64,000 nucleotides of DNA from positions 18,563,035 to 18,627,034 of the forward strand of contig CM055897.1 in assembly GCA_029582155.1 (NCBI GenBank), written 5' to 3'. A program made the translations under genes and the position numbers. This document shows, in pieces, positions 35,301 to 46,140 of this stretch. This DNA comes from Panopea generosa (lineage: Eukaryota; Mollusca; Bivalvia; Adapedonta; Hiatellidae). How positions within the stretch are numbered: position 1 is the first letter of the stretch; each line of letters begins with the position of its first letter. The notes below the pieces were generated by a model that saw nothing but the letters and a program-made list of their open reading frames with translations, searched no databases and was not told the DNA's origin.

Positions 35301-36880
35301 AGGAAAAGAGGCACAGAAAGCTTTCATAAAAGACAGGCTGGAGAAGAATGAAAACTTCTTTGAACCAGTAAAGCGGATGAATCTGAGAACGCTTGGTGAC
35401 ATGAACAAGAAGATGAAAGTAACAACGGCAAACAACAAAGTGGTCCAGTATAAGCAACAAGGCAATATTGCCTTCCAACTATTTGTGAAATCCCAAAGCC
35501 AGGGCTTGCAGTTGGACATGAAGGAGCTGATGACGTACTCGCTGACCCCTGTCCCATACAGCATTGGAACAGCAGATGGATTTCTGGCAAAGACAGACAA
35601 ATCTAAATCTTTCCAGTATCTGACCAAAGAGTGTGAGGATGCACCGGTTCCATCGGCTGAGTCAACACTTGTGGTCTATGATGGTAATGCCTACTTCTAC
35701 TACCTCAAGGAGATACCGGCCAATTTCAGCTTGATCTGCAACAAGATTTTTGGCATGATGTCAACGACAACAGATGCGGTGTTCAGCAAAGATAGGTATA
35801 CTCCCAATTCTGTCAAATGCATGGAACGTGAGAGAAGGGGCTGTAGTGAGAAGCTCATTGTAAAGGGGGCAAGCACAAAGAAACCTCCTGATTGGACGCA
35901 GTTCCTGACACATGATGACAACAAGACACAATTCATCAATCTCCTCTGCAAGACGTGGAGTAATCATTCATATGCCAATAAGCTCCTTGGAAGAAAAGTC
36001 ATCATCATATGTGAAGGAGCTGCATACCAGCTGACGTCTGAAGATGGGCAAGCACAGCGAAGATGAAGATCGAAACTTTACGCTCATCTCAAGAGGAAAC
36101 TGATTCCAGAGTAGTTCTGTACTGCATGTATGGAAAGGACAAGGGATACGAGTACATCCGGATCAAAAGTCCAGACAGCGATGTATTCTTCATCCTACTG
36201 CACTACGCCCTCACATTGCCAAATGTAGTGATTCTATTTGACACTGGCACTGGAAATAAGCAGCGACTGATCAACATCACCGAACTGGCAGAGGGCTATA
36301 CACAGAACCACTGCACAGCACTCATGTGTCTCCATGCATACACTAGATGTGACACTACCAGCGCATTCAAAGGAATAGGAAAGATCAAGCCACTGAAAAC
36401 TCTCCAGAAAACTCCAAAGTTTGCTGCTGTACTGTGCATGTTGGGGTAAACTTGGGACATAACCGAAGACCTCCTTGATGAACTGGAGGAATTCACGTGT
36501 ATATTCACATCCGCATACAGGAGCTGTGTGCCAAGGAAGACCAACCCCACCCTTCAAAGAATGTGGACCTGGGATCACTTCCACCATGCAGCAGAAGTCT
36601 GGAGCAGCACGTAAGACGTGTCAACTATCAGGTTGGAATCTGGAAGAGGGCCCACATTGCTGAACCAGATATTCCAAATGTTAAGGTTGACCATGGATGG
36701 GAGGTCAAGGGTGGAAAGCTGGAGCCACTGTGGTACACAGGAGATGTTTTGCCACAGGAGCTCATCGACATCGCTGGCGAACCACTGCAGTCTGACGACG
36801 ATGTGGATTCAGATGTCTCGGAAACTGTATACCAGCTGACAGATGTGCTAGATCAGTTTAGTGTACAAAGCAGTGATTAA
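32388..36880 (+). pseudogene. Academ-like transposon protein with XPG/FEN-like nuclease region (broken)
   Basis: The first ATG (32388) gives MRQGSSDTQDPPKDDGPPSK then an NLS-like KRRRGE. Later blocks, in varying frames: CDLIPETYTDSDGYHRECY and CIFCN (Cys/His clusters), GHDLFACEAQFHKSC, VEETSSFPSTQIV, NFVWVLIRM, TFDLGVCMKAYPLLW, HIVLIGTFHLVCAYLK, RSFIPGNSCAVDKTMEETFM, LVVYDGNAYFYYL (Asp, 35680), SQEETDSRV (36090-36110), SPDSDVFFIL (Asp pair, 36174-36182), HAYTRCDTTSAF (36333-36368), and VNYQVGIWKRAH near the end. The last acidic motifs match the order of FEN/XPG-type nucleases. The stop is TAA 36878. Lesions include TAA 32603, TAA 34067, TAG 35140, TAA 36447 and frameshifts near 32526, 33450, 33550, 33980, 34285, 34960, 36050 and 36495. 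Confidence 0.75.
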
Positions 36881-37100
36881 AGCACAGACAGTGATCTGGA
36901 TTGACAATATGTACCCTCGAATGACATAAACTCTGTGTTTGTTAGATATTTAGACACACAGAAACGGCAATTATTGTTGATATGACTGTTGATATTTGAA
37001 CAGTTGTGATACACAGGATATGAACAAAATAGCGTTTGGTTATTCAGCTCAATAGTGTGAATAAAACATTTCTGAATCATGACTAAGGTTGTTTGCTTTC

Positions 37101-37491
37101 TGGAAAAGATTTGACCAAAAATAATAACAATTATTTTGTGAAAAATTGAAATTTTGACCTCAAAATCGACATAAATTAATTTTGTTCGAAATAAATCTAT
37201 TCATAGTAGTTTGTTTTGTTAACAGATCTGTTTGTTAATCTATTGCGGTCATTTTGATACCTCATTTGTTACATTTGATCGAAAAATAACGATTTTATGA
37301 TTTTTTTCACATTTTGGGTAAATTTCACTATGGCGGCCATTTTGATGACGTCATAACCGGAAGTTCGTCCCAACTTACGCAATGTTAACATTTATTTTCG
37401 TGATCAGGGCGTCATGGTGCTTCAGAAAAAAATTGGTTCGGAGGTTTGTGGGGAGGGGGGTGCACGGTGGACCCTTCTAGCTCCCGGCCTA
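37101..37491 (-). repeat. Right terminal inverted repeat of the Academ-like element
   Basis: Inverted partner of 31842-32236: starts 'tggaaaagatttgacc', contains 'tggcggccattttgatgacg' and 'gtgcacggtggacccttcta', and ends CTCCCGGCCTA. The interval 36881-37100, between the coding stop and the TIR, has an AATAAA ('gtgaataaaac') near 37060, a possible polyadenylation signal. Confidence 0.9.
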
Positions 37492-37494
37492 TAA
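37492..37494. other. Target-site duplication TAA, right copy
   Basis: The right TIR ends ...GGCCTA and is followed by TAA-TGATGATG, matching the other half of the empty site. A 4-bp reading (TAAT) is possible if the TIR starts at AG instead of TAG. Confidence 0.65.
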
Positions 37495-38265
37495 TGATGA
37501 TGTAGGCAGGGGTGATGAGGTGAGATTCAGTGATGGTGTTGTATGCAGTAGTAGTGAGGAGATATTCAGTGATGGTGATATATGCAGGGCACAGTAGTGA
37601 GGTGATAAACGGTAATGATGATGTTGGCAGGGGTGGTGAGTTGAGAAACAGTGATGGTGATATATGCAGGGTAGTGTAGTGAGGTGATATTCAGTGATGA
37701 TGATGTAGGCAATGGAGGTTTTGTGAAATTCAGTGATGGTGATGTGACATTCAGTAATGGTGATGTATGCAGGAGTAGTAAGAATATATTCAGTGATGGT
37801 GATATGCAGGGCAGTGTAGAGGAGCGATATAAGTTGAAAATGATGTAGACTGGTTAGGTGTTGTGAGATACAGTGATTGTGATGTATGTAGGGTGGTGAG
37901 GTGAGATTCAGTGATGGTGATGTATACAGGAGTAGTGACCTGATATTCTGTGATGATGATGTTGGTGATAAGGTGAAAATGATGTATGCTGGGCAGGTAT
38001 TGTGAGATTCAGTGATGGTGATGTATGCAGGAGTAGTGACCTGATATTCTGTGATGATGATGTAGATGATAAGGTTAAAATGATATATGCTGGGCAGGTG
38101 TTGTGAGATTCAGTGATGGTGATGTATGTACGGGTGGTGAGGTTAGATACAGTGATGGTGATGTATGCAAGAGTAGTGAGGCGAGATTCAGTGATGATTA
38201 TGTATGTAGGGGTGATGAGGTGAGATTCAGTGATGGTGATGTAAGTAGGGGTGGTGAGATGAGAT
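37495..38265 (+). repeat. 39-bp minisatellite, right block
   Basis: Continues the array left of the transposon with the same unit ('gatgatgtaggcaggggtgatgaggtgag', 'attcagtgatggtgatgtatg'). Compared with the higher-order copy 1, part of it (about 30110-30590) is missing. It ends abruptly in the MULE fragment at about 38265. Confidence 0.88.
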
Positions 38266-38857
38266 TCAGTGATTGTGGACGTAAAATCAAGATGCAGTTT
38301 GATTGTGAAGAAAGTGCTGGAGTTATACTGTGGTGACTTACCTTCCATGCTCAAAGCTGTGAAGAAAGCGTTGAAATCCACAATACAGTGCTATGATGGT
38401 GACTGCACAACGTATCGAAGAAACTCTTTCGTATGTGGGGGAGGCCAAAAGTCGTGCTGGTTTGAACACTCTGCATTCTTGGCTCCACACAAGATCGCCA
38501 CATTGAGAATGGCTGAAAGTGATAAAGAACTGTTAGAAGAAATACTCAAAATACGCTTATGTGAAAAAGCAATAAATAGTACACAGTTTAATTATAATAC
38601 ACAATCAGTGGAGTCATTTAATGCTACACTATCAAAAAGTACTCCTAAGAATGTGAACTTCTCCCGTAACTGTGGAGTACATGGGTATTTATCTGTCAAA
38701 GAGAACAGACCATGCAGTTTCAAAAATTGGTACGGACATGAGAAGTCATCGAAAGTACAGGAAAGACAAGCAGTACAACAGACGTATAATTTTGCGTCGT
38801 GGTGAAATGGAGTCTCGCCATCGGTGGTATAAACGTCTCAAAAACCATAGATAATCT
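38262..38857 (+). pseudogene. MULE-type transposase, C-terminal fragment
   Basis: One frame (38269-38805) reads LPSMLKAVKKALKSTIQCYD, DCTTYRRNSFVCGGGQKSCW, FEHSAFLAPHKIATLRM, FNYNTQSVESFNATLSKSTPKNV and NFSRNCG. After a frameshift near 38665 a second frame gives MRSHRKYRKDKQYNRRIILRRG and ends at TAG 38852-38854. The CPGG-x-KxWF, NTQKxExxN and SxPKNxxxSRN arrangement is that of the Mutator-like transposase domain family common in cnidarians and molluscs. The 5' part is missing: the minisatellite joins directly. It differs in sequence from the MULE at 56.5 kb, so it is a separate family member. Confidence 0.7.
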
Positions 38858-38963
38858 GATTACTTAAAAAAAAAGGAGTGACCATAACCAGACACCTGAA
38901 TAAAATGCTGGAACTGTGATAAATAGGGACAGAAAATAATAAATTCTAATGATAAAATGTATA

Positions 38964-39030
38964 TAGAATAGAATAGAATAGAATAGAACAGAACAGAACA
39001 GAACAGAACAGAATAGAATAGAATAGAATA
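38964..39030 (+). repeat. (GAATA/GAACA)n microsatellite
   Basis: Pentamers 'tagaa'/'cagaa' repeat about 13 times, with a central GAACA block flanked by GAATA blocks, immediately before the TGAG array. Confidence 0.9.
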
Positions 39031-39052
39031 TGTTTATATATATATATGTGTG

Positions 39053-39218
39053 TGAGTGAATGAGTGAGTGAGTGAGTGAGTGAGTGAGTGAGTGAGTGAG
39101 TGAGTGAGTGAGTGAGTGAGTGAGTGAGTGAGTGAGTGAGTGAGTGAGTGAGTGAGTGAGTGAGTGAGTGAGTGAGTGAGTGAGTGAGTGAGTGAGTGAG
39201 TGAGTGAGTGAGTGAGAG
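39053..39218 (+). repeat. (TGAG)n microsatellite, about 40 copies
   Basis: An almost perfect run of 'tgag' tetramers, preceded by (TA)n and (TG)n. The reverse strand reads as a Leu-Thr-His-Ser repeat, which is an artefact. Confidence 0.97.
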
Positions 39219-41164
39219 TGACCATTGTATTATATTATATTGTTTTGATAATTATGCTGTGCAATGCATAAAAGAAAACATGAACAAATTAAAAATTAAA
39301 CTTTACCTACCTGTGTTCTTCTCATTAAATCTTCCAGAAACAGTAGCTAAATAGACTTCACCTGAATTAAGTTAAATCACACTAAGCATGTTCCACTATG
39401 TGGACACTAATGTAAAAATAATTGCAACAAACCATTTAAACTTGAGCTCCACAAGACACGCCTTGTACTGCCAATGTCCTCAAAACTGCATTCATGGCCC
39501 GGGAAAACCAAAACTTACCTCTTATTTGCAACTGCAACATTTAATAATCGTTATTAACTGCCAATAGACACATGTATATGTGACATATTTAAAAATAATA
39601 ATTATATCAACCTATCTGCAGAAAATATTACCAAAAATTCCAATACACCGTTCACAACAGCCATCGCCATGCAGAAGCTTGACCAATATAAATTTCACAT
39701 AGACCGTAATATTAGCACAATAGACTGTTACACTTACAGTTTTACTCCAAACTCATTGAGAATTTCCAGAATTCATATTCAATTCAAGCAGAACACAAAA
39801 AACAATTAAAAATATCGGCATTAACTGCTTCCAATTTCACAATTTTGCTCAAAGCGAAAGTAAGTGTCCCTATTTCACATACAGAGGTCAAATCAGCCAA
39901 ATTATGCAAAATTCTTACCGTCTAAGAAATAGTCCCATATGTGTGTTATAGCTACCAGTCCACTCAATTTTTCACCATTCTCTGGGAAAATATATTCCCT
40001 TCACAAATTCAGATTGCAATAGTACCTGTCAAGTGCAATTTCACACTCAATCCATCTTGAATGACCACTGTCAATTTTCTATGGAACTACTTTCGCGTAC
40101 TACCATTTTGACCCCCTGGTTCCTGGTCTAAGTCCAATTGCGTATGTGTGAAACCTGATAAGACCTGTGCGGTCCAAGAGTGTCTAGATTAGTAACTAAG
40201 ATAAAGGATCTCCACTTGCCCAGTTTAATTGACGAGCTAAACGGTGATGCTTCCAACAGAGCTTGTGTATGTGCGGTGAGGCTTGCGATAAAAACTGAGT
40301 ATACAATACACGCTGCCCTAAGCTCGAGTTATAAAACGCGCTATGATTTTCATAGCTATTATATATATATATATATATATATATTATGTTTTTAATTTTG
40401 TATTATGTTTTGTTTTGCGGTTTTGTAGAATTTTTAGTTTGGTTTGGTTGTTGGTGTGTCTTTGCTAATAAAGCACATAGCATGCCATAAAGAATACATA
40501 GTATGATCAAGATAATAACAATGGATGTAATATGAAATACATACTATAAGGAATGTGTTTATTTTGCATGTACCAAGACTTGAATATAGGATTTAAAAAA
40601 AAACATAAACATGTTCATTTATGAATATACATGTATGTTGTATGTATAACTATAGAGCGGGGGAAATGTTTTACCATAACGTATACTAAAATACTAAACT
40701 AGGATAAGGTTATCGACATATAATGATTAGTTGGCAACCCATTTACACACTTGAATTCCATATGCCATTCCTAACAAACAAACCTTAAACAATCCAGATA
40801 AATTCTTGCCAGGAAATGTCACTGTTGTATTGAAAAAACTCTCACCTGTCATTCAAAATACGATGACGATCTGTACCAAAGTTGGAATTTCAGTCATCAG
40901 ACCAATGCCATAGAAATAAACACATTGGATGTGAGTCAATCTTGTAATAAAAACGGATAAACAGTTTGCATAAAAGTTATAAACGAACGCACATATTTGC
41001 TTTTAGACAAACATTCGTAAACACTAAATGCTTGGACACTTCATATATAGTCTAATAAACTTTCACAATTATTCTATCTGTCATGGAAAACTAGATATCT
41101 AAGAATGCAATTGAGATTGATATGCTCAAATTTAATACTATTTTCTAGGATTCAACGATATTAT
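39219..41164. other. No recognisable gene; short (AT)n tract
   Basis: Mostly AT-rich unique sequence. An (AT)n run lies at about 40361-40384. An ORF at 40180-40395 has no recognised domain. Nothing can be assigned. Confidence 0.45.
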
Positions 41165-41600
41165 TGACATATTTAATGGCCCTTCTGGTATTCAAAAACC
41201 GACCCCAATATACATCATCAGCTTCAACGTTTTTGGTATTTATTTGGGTTTAACGCCATTTTCAGCACATGATGGATTATATTCATTTATATGACAACTC
41301 TAGTTTATTTAGTAAAGGTAAACGAACCACAGCGGTTGGTCTAGTGGTAGAGTGTCCGCCTCACATGAGGAAAGAAGGTCGTTGGATCCCTGGCCGGTCC
41401 ATACTGAATACTTAAAAAATGAACTAGTAGCTTCCTTGCTTGCTGCTCAGTATTTAAAGGATAGCTCTCGGTCTTGTTAACCCGGTTTCCGACTAATGTG
41501 ACTGGAATGTGTCTGCGGTATGCTATTCCAGTGTGGCCTCGCTCTGAATACTGTCTCAAGTAGACACCGTCGCGATTTAATTATAAGAATTGTTAAAAGC
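41165..41600 (+). mobile_element. tRNA-derived SINE, family C (inverted copy at 45715-46140)
   Basis: Contains a tRNA-like segment with an A-box 'tggtctagtggtagag' (about 41338-41353) and a B-box-like 'gtcgttggatccc' (about 41381). It is followed by 'agtagcttccttgc', 'gcggtatgctattccagtgt' and the 3' end 'gttaaaagcgacttaaaacacc'. The stretch upstream of the tRNA-like part (from 41165, 'tggcccttctggtattc') is also shared with the inverted copy, so the repeat is longer than a minimal SINE. Confidence 0.7.
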
Positions 41601-41656
41601 GACTTAAAACACCATACAACAGCAGTAAAAAAGACCTCAAAGTAAGTCTGAGTAGA

Positions 41657-42652
41657 GAATATAAAATCATGAGCAGTGTAGGTATCACACCAATATTATC
41701 TATTTTGAATACTCCGAACATACTGATGAAGGACCTACAGCAAAACTTCAATGTTATAGTGGTGTGAGACGTATAGCTTATAGCAAGTATTGTCCACGTT
41801 ACCATACGTAAACATCGTTTGAAGAGTTACAACTCTTGTATTAAAGCAGCTACCTTGCCTCTACGGAGGCCAGCCTAAGTATTAAATAGGTTTTTATATC
41901 CTGTTAGGTTCTCTGTTCAAAATGAAACAAGTCAATACAACGCAATATGGTGCAGGGTACCATCAAAATTGGAAAGATTTTTCCAGATTGGGTACGCTTT
42001 ATTTTACAATAAGGTATAGTTTTGACCATCTTCTATGATTTCTTTTCTTAAAGGTCTGTTTGTGACAATTTATCAAATTATTAAACTTGTTTTTATAAAT
42101 AGTCCCTTGTACTTTCTCTAAACATTACAGCGATATCAGTTGAACGGTCGAGAGAGGACGTTTGTCTTATAGAAATGCAAGTGCCGGAGATAATCAAGAC
42201 TACGAAAGATAAGCAGACTAGTTTATTTAACATAAAACTTAACGGTATAGCTGTATGACACTTAAACACTGTACATGGCACACTTATTATTCCTGGCGGC
42301 AGCGAACCCAGTGCTTGTTATATGACAGAGACACACTGGCGTAGCTACACGTAGACACTACAGACCAGGGCTTGCACTTTTCCTATAAAAATAAAAGTCC
42401 CTAAGTAATTGATACATGTATAATTATGTTTTACACAGAAAAAAACACAAAACCCCTGATAATGCACTATATGGCTGACTAATTCAAAGTCTCCTAAAAA
42501 TTTCTAGACCTACGTGTTTACTTTGACCAAGCTAGGCGCCTGCTATAAACACGACATCTATTGATATTTGCAGGAGGGTAGGGCTACACTCTCTACGGCT
42601 TTTTGGTTCGTATTACTGGGAGTGAAACTCGATTGAGGTTTACTTTTTAATA
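41657..42652 (-). repeat. ~1-kb interspersed repeat R1, inverted relative to 2271-3270
   Basis: Reverse complement of 2271-3270 end to end; for example 'ggtatagctgtatgacactt' and 'tgtacatggcacacttatta' have exact counterparts in the left copy. The two are separated by about 38 kb. No coding sequence. Confidence 0.65.
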
Positions 42653-42678
42653 CATTATATGGTTTAATCTTAAGTTTC

Positions 42679-42679
<1 letters not shown>

Positions 42680-42729
<50 letters not shown>
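42680..42729 (+). repeat. (GT)n microsatellite
   Basis: Twenty-five uninterrupted GT dinucleotides, just outside the R1 repeat. Confidence 0.97.
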
Positions 42730-43734
42730 CTTTAATAAAAGCGTTTAAAGTCACAAACTATTGGAGTAAATAATAAGCATACACCCCCAACCTAACCCCG
42801 TAAAACTCACTAGAATGCATGATTCGATCTCCTACGTTTTGACTCGCAGTGCATGATGTACTGGGTTTGATACTCCTTGAAGATTCGCTTTTAAAAGCAT
42901 CTAAGAATGCGCGAGCGCACGCGCGCGCGCGCGTGTGTGTGTGTGTATGTGTGTGTGTGTTTAAATATTAACACATAAAAGTAACAAAAAATATTGATGT
43001 AAATATCAACCATATTTTCTAAAAAAAAATGAGTAGAATTCAGCAGTTAGTGTTTAAGATATCAACCGTTTTTCGAAGCGGTTCCCCATATCGGGAGTAG
43101 AGTAGAATTACCGCAACCAGCGGGACAGGGACACCTCTGCAACACACTAACCCCAGGTTGCCTTTCCCAAATAATTTAGTGTTCTTACGTCCATTAAAGT
43201 ATCGTTTACCTACAAAGTACTTTTAATTACGCCAAGTTACTCAAAAACTGTTAGAGACATAATAACATATACCGTCGGCAGGTATCATTTCTAATAAAAA
43301 TGAGACAAAAATAAAGAACGGCTTGAGTTTTTAAGTAATTTTACGAAACGGTGAGAGTTCTGTATATGTTACGTATATAGGCACAAGAGCGCTACGATTA
43401 TTGAGGACGGGCAACCTTTTTTGGAGTTTGGGAAGGCGTGCCATTCCTTCGTTGGTTCGGGTTTTTGGGGGACCACTTCCGGAAAAGTTTAATATCTTTA
43501 ACACTCTAATTCTACATTTTACTAGATTTTCAGGATAAAATTTTGTTATTATTTAAACAAATATACGTCATAACACAACACACACACACACGCGCGCGCA
43601 CAAAAAATGAAACACGTAAGAAGTTTTTGTGAGTTTTCAAGAGAAACTTATGGTTGTTACTTACTTACACTTATTTTACTTTGATTGCGAAACAAGTTTT
43701 TACAACTTATACAAATTACGTCCAAAGTCTTCCT
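42730..43734. other. No recognisable gene; dinucleotide tracts
   Basis: Contains (CG/GT)n at about 42912-42962, a potential Z-DNA tract, and (AC/CG)n at about 43577-43601. No credible exon. Confidence 0.5.
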
Positions 43735-43865
43735 GGGTTGAACCAGTACTAAGCATATGCGTAACAATGGTCAATTGCTCAAGGTTACCACACATGGCCG
43801 TGTTGGATGATCAAACCGACCATGGGTTTGGTGCTCTACCACTGAACTGCGCGGTCAACAAATGA
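43735..43865 (-). mobile_element. tRNA-like SINE head, reverse strand
   Basis: Read in reverse: 'gttgaccgcgcagttcagtggtagagcacc' (A-box region), then 'atggtcggtttgatcatcc' (weak B-box). No family mate was recognised in the window and the 3' body is unclear. Confidence 0.4.
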
Positions 43866-45109
43866 TTTGTATATGTCCCAACAATGACTTCTTCAAATGT
43901 AAATGAGTCCTTAAAAAAAGTGTTCACAAATAAAGGTGACCAGCCTTAAGATCGACAGCTCAGCTATAGCGCACCAAACGAAGAGCTTATCAAGTCTTTT
44001 CCTATCATAATTCAAAGCCCAAAAAAACAGATTGGAAACAAATTGGAACCAATCTGGTCGTCTCTTTACATGCTGACAAATGGTATTTCAAAAGATGTAA
44101 ACGTACCAAGGCTAAAATAGTGTGTACATCATAGTAATATACCAGTAGCTGTTGGATATTTCTAAAATGTAATCTTTAATTTGTTTTAGCATTGACAAAT
44201 GCTGATACATACTGCCATAATGATTCACCCCATCTACTTTAAGTTGCATATAAATACAAACCTTTCCTGTGCATTATTTTAGCAATTTTGTACCTTACGT
44301 GTCCCAGTATGTAAAATTCGATGAAAACATCGTACGAAAGTATCAAATAATATCTAAATAATAGTAATGATTGTTAATTTTGACGATCTTAGCCATTTGT
44401 TTGCTTTTTTTCTCTTTTAGAATAATTTTTCGCAATAAAACCATTATAATTATTAAATATAAGTATAGTTTGATAATATTAGTCATAAAGAGTTATAAGA
44501 TGTCATAAAATACTGCAAATATAAGGACAAACGTGAAATTTGTAAAAGTTGGCGGCCATTTTGGCGGCCATCTTGGACTTTCCGCCATTTTGAAAGTGGG
44601 TCTCTTGTTAAAACAATCAGTTAACCTTGTACTATGTTTGTGCCAAGTTTGGTTTTTTCCTCAAAAACTGCAATATTCTTTCAATATATTACATCATATT
44701 GCCTTACTAGATGGAATACGTCACAGTGTGTATGTGTGTACCTTCTAGGTGTAAGCAGTCCGGTTATCTCAGTAAGCCAGCGAAAGGATTCCGGTTGGAG
44801 TCTGCATATTTTCCTCGCCCTGTTACATGAGGAGTTAAATGAACACACGAACAAAACACAAGAAACTAGATGCAATTAGTCGTTAAATGACAGCGCCTGA
44901 GACCAGTCGACCTGGGAAAACCATAACATATTTGATTCAACATTAAAACGGAACGAATGATCCGTGAAATGTTGTGTCTATGGAACACCTACACATTTCG
45001 TACAGTTACGCATTTTACTCAACGACGCAATCCGTTCTTTTAAAGGGAAACTTTTATTAGAAATGAAAACTGCCGAGTTATAATGTCTCTAACAGAAAAC
45101 AGAAATGAT
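43866..45109. other. No recognisable gene
   Basis: AT-rich with a small 'ggcggccattttggcggccatcttgg' motif near 44553 of a kind often seen in molluscan repeats. Short ORFs without domains. Confidence 0.4.
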
Positions 45110-45300
45110 CTAAAGATGAAGCCAGTCAAGTGCAGGAGAGATAACTCTTCCAGCGATGTTTACGTATGGTAACGTGGACAATACATGTTGTAAACTATAA
45201 CATTGAAGTTTAAAATTTAGTCCTCCATCAGTTGGGCCGGAGTGTTCAAGAGAGATAAAAGTGGTGTGAGACATATACTGCTCATGTTTTTATATACTGT
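45110..45300 (+). repeat. R1 repeat, partial third copy
   Basis: Matches 3085-3270 in the same orientation: 'gatgtttacgtatggtaacgtggacaatac', 'gttgtaaacta', 'ggtgtgagacatatactgctcatgtt'. It lacks about 16 bases ('cgtctcacaccactat') present in the left copy. Confidence 0.6.
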
Positions 45301-45314
45301 AGAAGGGTTCTCCA

Positions 45315-45600
45315 TGTAGTGGATTAGTGTTCCAGTGGATAACGCCTTGGACTGCGAACCAAGGGTCGCAGGTTCGATTCCCCGCTCCTCCAACTAAAAA
45401 GAATACTAATGAGTCTTTTTTGGTGAGACTTCAATAAAAGTCAAATTTCAATGTATCGGTGCATGTAAAAGAGCCAGGGACGCTACGAAATGGTATTCTG
45501 TATCTCAGCACTATTCTCCAGAGATCTAAAAGTACTAATACTATTCTGGAGGAGTTGCCCATATGGGAAACCGGTGGCGACGATAAATAAAATTATCATC
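45315..45600 (+). mobile_element. tRNA-derived SINE, family D
   Basis: The head at about 45328-45392 has 'gtgttccagtggataacgcc' (A-box-like), an anticodon-arm-like 'ccttggactgcgaaccaagg' and a perfect B-box 'ggttcgattcc'. The T-stem does not pair well, so it is not a functional tRNA. The body includes 'aaaagagccagggacgctac', and it ends in 'gacgataaataaaattatcatcatca', a typical SINE tail. Confidence 0.6.
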
Positions 45601-45714
45601 ATCAGCCGTGTAGCAAAATGGTCTAAATCGTCATCGTTTATTGACCACTTACTTTTCTCTTCTGAGGTGGTGGGTTCGAGCAAAGCTATGCCAGAAACAA
45701 AAAGGTAAACAAGC
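45601..45714 (+). mobile_element. Second tRNA-like head adjoining SINE D
   Basis: 'gtgtagcaaaatggtctaaatcg' and 'gaggtggtgggttcgagc' resemble a tRNA A-box and B-box, about 70 bases apart. It sits between SINE D and the inverted SINE C, and could be a further SINE truncated by that insertion. Confidence 0.35.
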
Positions 45715-46140
45715 TACTTGCGGATGATCGCGACGGTGTCTATTTAAGACAGTATTCTTAGCGTTACCACACAGGAGTATTATGCCGCAGACACTTAGTA
45801 TGATACCCACCAAGTCACATTAGTCTGACATCTGACCTAAACCTATCCTCTTACTACTGAGCGCCAAGCGAGGAAGCTACTAGTACATTTGTTAAGTCTT
45901 TGGTATGACGTGGCCAGGAATCAATCCCACCACTTCCTCTCCTCATATGAGGCGGACCTTAACGCTAGATCACCGCTGCGGTTCGTTGTCCTTTACTGAA
46001 TAAACTAGAGATGTCATATACATGTTTATTACCTGCCATGTGCTGAAAATGGTGTTAAATCCCAATAAATACCGAAAACGTGGTAGTTGATGATGTAAAT
46101 TGAGGTCGGATTTTGAATACGAGAAGGGCCATTAAAATTG
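45715..46140 (-). mobile_element. tRNA-derived SINE, family C, inverted copy
   Basis: Reverse complement of 41165-41600: 'gaggaagctactagt', 'cctcatatgaggcggac', 'gctagatcaccgctgcggttcg' and 'atgtgctgaaaatggtgttaaatcc' all have counterparts. The two copies are 4.1 kb apart in opposite orientation. Confidence 0.7.

Larger units (their letters stand above)
31842..37491 (+). mobile_element. 5.65-kb TIR DNA transposon, Academ-like, inserted in the minisatellite
   Basis: The ends are long inverted repeats (31842-32236 and 37101-37491, about 390 bp) that begin TAG(t/g)CCGGGAGCTAG. The insertion lies between two TAA triplets in the 39-bp minisatellite. The paralogous uninterrupted site near 30060 reads 'gaatgtaatgatgatg', so the target TAA was duplicated. 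Inside is one + strand coding region of about 4.5 kb (about 1500 residues): N-terminal NLS-like and Cys/His clusters, a large middle region and a C-terminal XPG/FEN-like nuclease signature. Academ elements are known to encode XPG-like nuclease proteins and make 3-4 bp duplications, hence the assignment; the superfamily is an inference. Several stops and frameshifts make this copy defective. Confidence 0.8.

Noticed and set aside
27430-38265. Regularly repeated units as a CRISPR array
   Set aside because: Units are contiguous with no unique spacers, and the sequence is eukaryotic.
39034-39225. Reverse-strand LTHS-repeat ORF
   Set aside because: It is only the translation of the (TGAG)n microsatellite.
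45328-45392. Possible functional tRNA gene with a perfect B-box
   Set aside because: The T-stem and acceptor stem do not pair properly, the anticodon loop is 8 bases, and a SINE body and tail follow.
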